Made by a program: the position numbers and the translations under genes | Notes under the pieces: model-generated | The model's input: only the letters and a program-made list of their open reading frames with translations | What the model was told of the DNA's origin: nothing | The model's database searches: none | Source of the DNA: Phycisphaerae bacterium | GTDB taxonomy: Bacteria; Planctomycetota; Phycisphaerae; UBA1845; Fen-1342 | DNA: 14,788 nt | Direction: 5' to 3' | Assembly (NCBI GenBank): GCA_022842805.1 | Contig: JALHOX010000054.1 | Span: 1 to 14,788, forward strand | Shown here: piece after piece, positions 6,269 through 13,800 of the stretch | Position numbering within the stretch: position 1 is the stretch's first letter | Layout: every line of letters begins with the position of its first letter

Positions 6269-7543
6269 ATGGCGTCTCGAAATCCGCAACCGAATACGTC
6301 GACCGCGGCTGCGACCGCGGAGCCGCTTCGATTCGAAGCCGACACGCGCGCCGCGATGCATCGGCTTCGGGCTGCGTTGCAGGAGATCACGCGGGCGTTT
6401 CCTCGCGAGCGTACCGAACGCCCCGCGCGGCTGGCGGAGACGCTGGGCGTCGACAATGTGCTGGCCTGGAAGGTCTGCAAGATCATCGAAAGCGAAGACC
6501 CGTTTCTGGCCGCACAGTATCTGCCGGGCGCGGGCGGCGAAAAGATCCTGCTCGACTCGGCGCGGAAACGCGGCGTGCCGACGGAGTCGCTGCAAGCGGC
6601 GCGCGATGCTTTCGACGCCGTGCGCGATCTGGTGAAGGTCCACGCCGGCAGCCGCCGACTCTTTAACACGATGGTCTCGGGCTATGTCACCAGCAACCGC
6701 GAGCGCGCCGAGCTCGAGCATCGCCGCGGCGCCTATGAGTCGTTGGGCTATGTCTGGGGCGTGCAAGCCCGAACGCAGGTTCACACCTACATCCTGAGTC
6801 CGTCGGACGACGGGGAGCATTTCGACGCGGCGGCGATTCGCGGCTTTGTCGATCTGCGGCGGCTGCGCCCCAATGTGCCCTGGCGCATGGGGCGGCCGTT
6901 CAGCGTCGACGACGAGGGCCGCCTTACCAGCGAGTTTCGCACGCGGGCCCTCGACAGCGAGAGCGGCGGAGCCGGGCCGCTGACGGATCTTCCGCTGATG
7001 CGGCGCTTCTGCACCCAGCCGCTGCCGCGCTTCAGCCTCGAAAAACAGCCCAACGGCACAGTCGAGTATCTGCTCGATAGCGGGCCGGTGGGCAACGCGG
7101 GATTGTTGTCGTGCTTCACGGGCGAGTTGATCTACGCCGCCGAGCCGCGCTTCCACACCGAGAGACATCGCCACATGGCGGTGCGGGCGTTCGCGCGCAC
7201 GCCGTGCGAGTCTTTTTTGTTCGATATTTTCGAGGATCGCGAACTGTTCGGCATGCGTCCGCTGCAACTGGAAATGTTCAGCGGGCTGTTTGCGACCGAT
7301 CCGACGCTTTTGTGTCCCGAATGCGACCGTATGCCGCACTTTGAAAAGGTGGAGACCTACGAGCGTGCGGCGGATGGTGTGCTGGCGCCCGAGGCGCCGC
7401 GCTATGCGGAGATGATCGACTACGCCTTCGAGCAACTCGGCTGGGATCGGCAGCGTTTCGCGCTGCATCGCGTGCGGATCGCCTATCCGCCGATCCCGTC
7501 GGTGCTTTTCCTGTCGCATGTGCTGCCCGAGCGGCCGACCTGA
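6269..7543 (+). CDS. Conserved-looking protein of unknown function with N-terminal HTH-like segment
   Basis: 424 residues with no signal peptide and no membrane helix, so it is probably cytoplasmic, unlike most of its neighbours. I do not recognise the family. Residues 53-74 (ARLAETLGVDNVLAWKVCKII) look like a helix-turn-helix, and the flanking segment 20-130 is predicted mostly helical. A possible DNA-binding or regulatory role follows from this but is not shown. The middle part mixes strands and turns (for example TQVHTYILSPSDDG and GTVEYLLDSGPVGN). A single CPEC motif at 349-352 could bind metal only with partners elsewhere, such as C313 or C282. The C-terminus (YAEMIDYAFEQLGWD, then RVRIAYPPIPSVLFLSHVL) looks structured. 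The ATG at 6269 has GGTGA (6258-6262) 6 bases before it. The next gene starts 41 bases downstream, so the two may share a transcript. Confidence 0.85.
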   Translation: MASRNPQPNTSTAAATAEPLRFEADTRAAMHRLRAALQEITRAFPRERTERPARLAETLGVDNVLAWKVCKIIESEDPFLAAQYLPGAGGEKILLDSARKRGVPTESLQAARDAFDAVRDLVKVHAGSRRLFNTMVSGYVTSNRERAELEHRRGAYESLGYVWGVQARTQVHTYILSPSDDGEHFDAAAIRGFVDLRRLRPNVPWRMGRPFSVDDEGRLTSEFRTRALDSESGGAGPLTDLPLMRRFCTQPLPRFSLEKQPNGTVEYLLDSGPVGNAGLLSCFTGELIYAAEPRFHTERHRHMAVRAFARTPCESFLFDIFEDRELFGMRPLQLEMFSGLFATDPTLLCPECDRMPHFEKVETYERAADGVLAPEAPRYAEMIDYAFEQLGWDRQRFALHRVRIAYPPIPSVLFLSHVLPERPT

Positions 7544-7573
7544 GATTTCGGTTCGCCGCCGGCAAAATACATC

Positions 7574-7577
7574 GGAG
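7574..7577 (+). promoter_or_regulatory. Shine-Dalgarno site of the modular secreted protein
   Basis: GGAG, 7 bases before the ATG at 7585, inside the 41-base gap after the preceding gene. It confirms the start, which leads straight into a signal peptide. Confidence 0.6.
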
Positions 7578-7584
7578 ATGGCAA

Positions 7585-10500
7585 ATGTTTCAGCCTGCTC
7601 GCGCTGGCGCGCTCTGTCGCGCCCTGGGGATGTTGTTCGCCGGTTTCCTGAGCATGCCCGCGCTCGGGCAGTCGCGGCTGTATGTCAACCTCGCCGCGCC
7701 GCCGGGCGGGAATGGGCAGACCTGGGCCGCGGCCTATCAAGGCGTGCGACCGGCGCTGCAATATGCGAACACGCATCCGAACGTCACCGAGATCTGGGTG
7801 GCGCAGGGCGTCTACCTCACCGGCGCGACGCAGTTTCAACTCGTCAACGGCGTGGCGCTCTACGGCGGTTTCGCGGGCGGCGAGACGCAATTGTCGCAGC
7901 GCGACTGGCGCACGCGCGTGACTACGCTCGACGGCGGGAACGCGACACGCGTGCTGTCGGGCCCGTCCGGCCCCTCTTCTGACACCATCCTCGACGGCTT
8001 CCGCGTGACGCGCGGTCGGGCGGGGCAAGGCGCCGGGCTGCTCGCCTTCAACGGCGCCATGGTCGTGCGAAACTGCACCTTCGAGGCCAATACCGCCACG
8101 TCCAGCGGGGGCGGTGTCTACGGCTACGACGCCAACACCTTCTACATCAACTGTCGTTTCATCGGTAACAGCGGCGGCAGCGGCGGTGCGGCGGCAGCGT
8201 TCAACTACGAAGGCAGCCCGACGTTTGTGAATTGCGAGTTTTATGGCAACAGCACGCCGGGAAGCGGGGCCGCGCTCGATTCCTACACCGGCTCGCCAAC
8301 GCTGATCAACTGCGTGCTCGCGGAAAACACGGCATCGGCGGGAGCCGCGATTTATTCGTACGAGGGCTTCCCCACACTGATCAACTGCACAATCACGGGG
8401 AACGCGAGCACGATCGGCGGCGCTGCGCTGATCGAAACGCCGAAGGGCGCGGGCACGATGGCCAACTGCATCGTCTACGGCAACCCGGAGGTTTCGCTGT
8501 CGGCTAATTGGACGGTCAGGTATAGCTGCGTGGAAGGCGGTTTCCCCGGCCCGGGCAACATCGCCGCCGCGCCCATCTTTCGAAATGCGGCCCAGCGCGA
8601 TTATCGCCTGGCGTATCGCAGCGGATCCCCCGGAATCGACGCAGGCGAGAACGTTTCACTGCCGGACGACACGGCCGACGCCGACGGTGACGGCGACATC
8701 ATCGAGCAACTGCCGATCGACGCTCGCGGCGCGGATCGGCGGCAGGATGACCCGAACACCGCCGACAGCGGCAATGGCGGCGCGCCGCTGGTCGATATGG
8801 GGGCCTATGAGTACTTCGACGATTGCAACGACAACGGCGTCGCCGACTCGGTCGACATCGCGAGCGGCACCAGTTTGGACATCAACGGCAGCGGAATTCC
8901 CGACGATTGTGAAGATTGCAACGGCAACGGAATTCTCGATGATTGCGACGTGACCTGCGGCGGCTTCTGCGCCGGAGTCGTCGGCTGCGGGCAGAGTCTG
9001 GATTGCAACAACAATCAGATTCCCGACGAATGCGAACTCGCGACGCGCGACTGCAACAACAACGGCCGGCCCGACGATTGCGACATCGCCGCAGCTTCGA
9101 GTCTCGATTGTCAAAGCGACGGCATTCCCGACGAATGCCAGCTCGGGCCCGGCGACTGCAACAACAACGGAATTCCGGATGCGTGCGATGTGGCCGGCGG
9201 CGCGAGCGCCGATTGTCAGAATGACGGCATCCCGGACGAGTGTCAGCTCGGTCCGACGCCGCCGATCGAGTATCGCGTCGACGACGGCAGTTCGAAAGAC
9301 CAGCTCGGGCTCAGCAACGGCGGATCCATCGGATGGATCAATCGCTTCCAGGTGCAAACACGCGGGGCGACGATCGGCGAGGTGCGCTTCGCCTGGGGAT
9401 TGGTCGCGGACGGAACACAGGCGACCATCTACATCTGGAGCGATCCGAATCAGGACGGCAATCCGGTAGACGCGCAGGTGCTGAGCTCTGCGACCGTGAC
9501 GGCGAACAACGCGCAGGTCGATGAGTTCATTCTCGTTGATGTGCCGGACGTGGTGGTCGGGCCGGTCGGCGCCCACTTTTTCGTGGGCGCGATCGCGCAG
9601 CACGCCGCGGGCGATCTCCCCGCGCCGATCGACCTCAGCGGTGACGGCGGGCGAAGCTGGCTGGTGGCCGACGGCGCGCAGCCGATCGACCCCAACAACC
9701 TCGCGCTCGCCAATACGCCGCCGGCGCCCACGGCGGGCTTCGGCTTCCCGGGCAACTGGCTGATCCGCGGCGTATCGACGAGCGTTCCGAACGACTGCAA
9801 CGCGAACGGAATCCCCGATTCGTGCGACATCGCCGGCGGGTTCAGCGACGATTGTCAGCCGAACGGCATTCCCGATGAGTGCGACCTCGCGCAGGGACCG
9901 ACGACCGATCTGGACGGCAACTCGATCCCGGATGAGTGCGAAGATTGCAATCGCAACCGCATTCCCGACGGCTGGGACATCGACGCCGCCGATCCGGACA
10001 ACAACGGGCAGGTGAGCGATGACTGTCAGCCCGACGGCGTGCCCGACGAGTGCCAACTGGGCTCGATTCCGCAACCCGCGCGATATGTGTACGACGACGG
10101 CGTGTCGGAGTTTTCGGTGGGCGAAGCGGCGGACTCGTACGTGGCGTGGCTCAACCGATTTACGGTGCAGCCCGGCGCCGAGGTGATCACGACGATCCAG
10201 GTGGCCTTTGGTCCGGGCACCGCCGGCACGCCGGTCACCATCAACGTATGGAGCGATCCAAACGGCGACGGCAATCCGGCCGATGCGCAGCGGATCACGT
10301 CGGTGGCGGGCACGATCCCCTCCAGCGGTCCGCTGTTCACAAGTTTCGCGATATCGCCGCTCAACCTCGGCCCCGCGGGCACATCGTTTTTTGTGGGCGT
10401 GATGGGGCAGTTCCCGGGCAACGTCTTTTTCGCCCGGTTCGATGGCACCGATCCCACGCCGGGGCAAAGTTGGCTGGCCGGCAGCACTTCGCCCATCGAT

Positions 10501-10842
10501 CCAAACAACCTATCAGCGGGCACATACGAATTCGACACCATCGACGTATTGATCAATCAGGTGGGCAATTGGCTGATCCGAGCCGAGGGCCCGGCTCTGC
10601 CGCCCGCCAACGACCAAAACAGCAACGGAATCCCCGACGAGTGCGAGCTGCGCGGCGATATGAACTGCGACGGCTTCATAACAGTCGGCGACATCTCGGG
10701 ATTCGTGCAGGCGCTGACTGACCCCGCGGGCTACGCCGCGTCGTTCCCGAATTGCGACATCAACCGTGCCGATGTCAACGGCGACGGATTTGTGACGGTG
10801 GGCGACATCGGGCCGTTTGTGGCGCTGCTGACCGGGCCCTGA
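7585..10842 (+). CDS. Modular secreted beta-helix protein with DCNxNGIPD repeats, duplicated domains and dockerin-like end
   Basis: 1085 residues. Signal peptide 1-28 (cleavage ALG|Q). Residues of about 30-405 form a right-handed parallel beta-helix with Asn-Cys turns (VVRNCTFEANTA, FVNCEFYGN, LINCVLAEN, LINCTITGN, MANCIVYGN). They close with a choice-of-anchor Q-like segment (GSPGIDAG...VDMGAYEYF). Residues 412-557 carry repeats of the form DCNxNGIPDxCD, resembling thrombospondin type 3 calcium repeats. Residues 561-729 are a beta-rich domain, 737-827 a second repeat cluster, and 833-1002 a clear second copy of the beta-rich domain (both contain WSDPNxDGNPxDAQ, PIDPNNL and GNWLIR). Another NGIPDECEL follows. 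Residues 1024-1085 are a dockerin-like pair (GDMNCDGFITVGDI and ADVNGDGFVTVGDI). It probably sits at the cell surface, with calcium stiffening the stalk-like repeats. No catalytic site is evident, so adhesion, glycan binding or a structural role are all possible. Paired cysteines suggest disulfides. Confidence 0.93.
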   Translation: MFQPARAGALCRALGMLFAGFLSMPALGQSRLYVNLAAPPGGNGQTWAAAYQGVRPALQYANTHPNVTEIWVAQGVYLTGATQFQLVNGVALYGGFAGGETQLSQRDWRTRVTTLDGGNATRVLSGPSGPSSDTILDGFRVTRGRAGQGAGLLAFNGAMVVRNCTFEANTATSSGGGVYGYDANTFYINCRFIGNSGGSGGAAAAFNYEGSPTFVNCEFYGNSTPGSGAALDSYTGSPTLINCVLAENTASAGAAIYSYEGFPTLINCTITGNASTIGGAALIETPKGAGTMANCIVYGNPEVSLSANWTVRYSCVEGGFPGPGNIAAAPIFRNAAQRDYRLAYRSGSPGIDAGENVSLPDDTADADGDGDIIEQLPIDARGADRRQDDPNTADSGNGGAPLVDMGAYEYFDDCNDNGVADSVDIASGTSLDINGSGIPDDCEDCNGNGILDDCDVTCGGFCAGVVGCGQSLDCNNNQIPDECELATRDCNNNGRPDDCDIAAASSLDCQSDGIPDECQLGPGDCNNNGIPDACDVAGGASADCQNDGIPDECQLGPTPPIEYRVDDGSSKDQLGLSNGGSIGWINRFQVQTRGATIGEVRFAWGLVADGTQATIYIWSDPNQDGNPVDAQVLSSATVTANNAQVDEFILVDVPDVVVGPVGAHFFVGAIAQHAAGDLPAPIDLSGDGGRSWLVADGAQPIDPNNLALANTPPAPTAGFGFPGNWLIRGVSTSVPNDCNANGIPDSCDIAGGFSDDCQPNGIPDECDLAQGPTTDLDGNSIPDECEDCNRNRIPDGWDIDAADPDNNGQVSDDCQPDGVPDECQLGSIPQPARYVYDDGVSEFSVGEAADSYVAWLNRFTVQPGAEVITTIQVAFGPGTAGTPVTINVWSDPNGDGNPADAQRITSVAGTIPSSGPLFTSFAISPLNLGPAGTSFFVGVMGQFPGNVFFARFDGTDPTPGQSWLAGSTSPIDPNNLSAGTYEFDTIDVLINQVGNWLIRAEGPALPPANDQNSNGIPDECELRGDMNCDGFITVGDISGFVQALTDPAGYAASFPNCDINRADVNGDGFVTVGDIGPFVALLTGP
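8818..9252 (+). repeat. Coding tandem repeat cluster 1: DCNxNGIPDxCD
   Basis: In the modular secreted protein, seven or so units read DCNDNGVAD, INGSGIPDDCE, DCNGNGILDDCD, DCNNNQIPDECE, DCNNNGRPDDCD, DCQSDGIPDECQ, DCNNNGIPDACD and DCQNDGIPDECQ. Asp and Asn alternate as in calcium-binding thrombospondin type 3 repeats. Unit spacing varies because short linkers (GPG, AGGASA, AAASS) intervene. Confidence 0.85.
9265..9771 (+). repeat. First copy of a duplicated beta-rich domain
   Basis: Encodes residues 561-729. It aligns over its length with the copy at 10081-10590: YRVDDG/YVYDDG, INRFQVQ/LNRFTVQ, IYIWSDPNQDGNP/INVWSDPNGDGNP, HFFVGAIAQ/SFFVGVMGQ, RSWLVADGAQPIDPNNL/QSWLAGSTSPIDPNNL, GNWLIR/GNWLIR. 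The pattern suggests a jelly-roll-like fold, but that is an inference. Confidence 0.85.
9790..10065 (+). repeat. Coding tandem repeat cluster 2: DCNxNGIPDxCD
   Basis: Joins the two copies of the beta-rich domain: DCNANGIPDSCD, DCQPNGIPDECD, LDGNSIPDECE, DCNRNRIPDGWD and DCQPDGVPDECQ. The fourth unit has lost its second Cys (GWD in place of xCD), so it may bind or pair differently. Confidence 0.8.
10081..10590 (+). repeat. Second copy of the duplicated beta-rich domain
   Basis: Encodes residues 833-1002 and is homologous to the copy at 9265-9771. Identity is moderate and concentrated in the WSDPN, PIDPNNL and GNWLIR motifs, so the duplication looks old rather than recent. One further NGIPDECEL unit and the dockerin-like pair follow. 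Confidence 0.85.
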
Positions 10843-10885
10843 GCGGCGCTTGACGCAGCCCCGCGCGGTCGGGTGCGATACGCAT

Positions 10886-13800
10886 ATGTCCACCACTCCT
10901 GCGGGCAGTGCGTCGAATCGCATCATGGCGCGAATGCGCGAGCGCTTGTTCGCCGCCATCCTCAACGGGCCGAGCATGAATTGCCGCCCGCACAACAGCC
11001 GTCAGCGAATCGACTGGCGGCAGTTGGAGCGGCTGAAGGATGTCGATCCGAGCGAGGCGTTTCGGGCGCTATTGACGGAGCCGGCGGCGGCGAAGTTCGT
11101 CGGGCGCGTTCCGCAGCCGCCGGAGATGCCCAAGTCTTACTCGCGGTTTGGCAAGAAAGCGCCGCCGGGGGAGTCCGCGGCGCCGCACCCGGCGCCGGCT
11201 TCAGACAGCGTCGCGGCGCTGCCGGTCTCGAATCCGCCGACTGACGCCGCCCCGGCCGCGGCGAGCGGGAGCCAGCCGACAAGTGATGGGGTGGACGAGA
11301 AGACTTCGCGCGCCGTCAGCGATTGGCTCGAACAGCGCCGCATCTTCATGAAACTGAGCGTCCTTGCCGACGAAGCGCGAACCTACGAAAACGACACCGG
11401 CGTTCATGCGCTGCACGTGGGCTTTCCGTTGCTCAGCCTGCCGCCGGCGGGGGGCGGAGGCGGTTTCGCGGGTTCGCGGCGCGTGCTGGCGCCGATCGCA
11501 TTTATCCCGATTTCGCTGGCGGTTTCTTCCGGGTCGCGGCTGGCGGCGGAGTTCGAGTGTTGGGCGGCGGACTACGACCGCGTGATGCCCAACGCCGCGC
11601 TCCTGGCCTGGATCGGGCTGCAAACGGGCGTCAAGCCGCCGGAATTCGACGAAGACCCGGAAGGCGATGAGGCGTGGAAGGAAATCGCGGCGCTGGTGGG
11701 CTATGTGTGCAAGGCGCTGTCGCTGATGCCGCCGCCGGAATTTGCGACCGACGCCATGCCCGACAAGCTGGCGCTGGTTGCGTGCCCGCGCACGGAGGAG
11801 CTGGCCGGCGACGCGGCGCTAATCCTCTCGGCAGTGGCCGGGCTCTATCCGCTGGCGAATCAGGGGTTGATCCGCGACACCCAGGCGATGGAGAGGGGTG
11901 AGGGGCTGAGCGGGCCGGTGGGGCCATTTTTGAAAGTCGCCGAGAGCATGGATGATCCAACGGCGCGCTCCACGGATCGGCGCGATCCGCAGGTGGCGGC
12001 GCGGCCGCGGTTTTTCGATGATGAGAGATTGGTGACGCGCGCCGACCCCTGTCAGGCGCGGGCGGTGCGAGCAGCGCGCGAGGCGCGCGGCCTCGTCTTG
12101 CACGGTCCGCCCGGCACGGGAAAAAGCCAAACCATCACCAACATCATCGGCGACTACCTCGCGAAGGGCGAGCGCGTGCTGTTCGTATGCGACAAGCGAA
12201 CGGCGCTCGACGTGGTCGCCAATCGACTGCGACACCTGGGATTGGGAGATTTCTGCGCGGTGGTCCACGACCCGCAACGCGATCAGAAAGAGCTCTACCG
12301 CCAGTTGCGCGAGCATCTGGAGGCGCTGCCGAACATCGAGCCGCCCACGAAGTGTGACGCGAAGCTCAGGAAAATCGACGATGAGCTCAGCAAGTTGCAC
12401 GGCGATCTGCGCGAGGCCTATCGCGACCTGCACGAGCCGGGGCAGGGGGGCGGCCCCGCGTTTCACGACGTGGTGGGCCGCTGGTTGGCGGATCGGGCGG
12501 CGGCGGGGGATGTCGCCGATGCGCTGAAATCAGTCGAGTTTCGAAGCACGGATCTCGAGGCCCACGCGCTCGATCTCGATGATGTCTTCAAGCGCGCCGA
12601 TCGCATCACCTACGCGACGCATCCGTGGCCCCAGGCGGTCGGCGTGCAGCTCACCGAGTTGCTGCGCCAGCCGAGCGACGCGCGGCGACAGCTTCTGGCG
12701 GCGATCGTCGAAAGCGCGGCGACAGCCGACGCGGCGAAACCAGCCGATTTCGTCGCGTTCGACGCGGATCGACCTCTGGCGGCGCAGGGAGCGGCGCGGG
12801 CGGAGTTGGCCGATCGCATCGCAGCGGCGCGCGAGAAGGTAAGCGACGGATTCCGCACGACTTGGCTGACGCGCGATGGCGAGGCGATCCGTTCGGTCAG
12901 CGCCAAACTCGCCGACGCGGAGCGCCAGATCGCACTGCTGCAAAGCGGGGCGGCCGACACCGAGTTGGAACTGGCCTCGAGCGGTTCACATCTCTCGCTG
13001 GCCCAGCTCGGGGCCGCGACGCTGGCGCTGCGCGAGTTCATCGAGCGCTCGAAAAAGTGGCACTCATTCCTCACCGGCACGGGCAAGGCCGCTGCCGCTG
13101 AGGTGCTGAAGCCGCTCGGACTGTCGCCCACGCCGGAGAACGCCGAGCGGGCGATCCGGCATTTTGAGCGCGGTCGGGCGCGGCTGGTGTTGCAGCACGT
13201 GGTCGATGAGTTGCTGGGCCAGGGGCCGAGCGCCGTTCCGTTGCCCGATCGGCAGCTGATCGAGACGATCGCTCAACATCGCGTGCTCTTTGAGCCGCTG
13301 ACGCGCGTGGAGCCCGCGGAGTTGCGCGGCGTCGGAGCGGCGACGCGCGAGGCGCTCCAGCCGGGAACCGCCGCACCGCGCGTCGACGCGATTCTCGGCG
13401 GACTGCGGGCTTCGGCGTCCTTCGCACGCGCCGCCGAGGCGGTCGAGCAGGCGATCGACGCGAGCAACCTCTTCAGTGACGGCTGGCGACGCGACACCCG
13501 CCTGCGGCTGCGCGGAGGCGCGAGCATCGCTTCGGACCTGCGAGCGCTGCAAGCCACCGTGGATGATCTGGAAGACGTGTGTCGCGTGCAGGAGCGCTTC
13601 GCCCGTTGGCCCGCGGCGTTGGCGAGCGCGGTGAAGACGGTGCTCGCGCGGCCGGGATCGGCCGATCAGAAGCAGGCCGCGCTGCGGTCGGCAGCGGCAA
13701 AAAGCGAGATCGAGCAGCGGATCAAGGCCAACCCGCGGCTGGCGACCTTCGACGGCGGATTGATCGAGACGGCGCTCGAGCGATACCAGAAGCTGAACGA

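Noticed and set aside
6245..7519. 424-codon open frame on the minus strand opposite the HTH-like gene
   Set aside because: The plus-strand frame has a good ribosome site, balanced composition and fits the direction of its neighbours; this one is dense in Arg, His and Gln.
8818..10065. CRISPR-like array suggested by regular short repeats
   Set aside because: The repeats are in frame, encode DCNxNGIPDxC units of varying DNA sequence and spacing, and lie inside a gene.
8656..10467. 603-codon open frame on the minus strand opposite the modular secreted protein
   Set aside because: It is the complement of the DCNxNGIPD repeats and the duplicated domains. The plus-strand gene has a signal peptide, ribosome site and recognisable domains, while this frame is repetitive and Arg/Val-rich.
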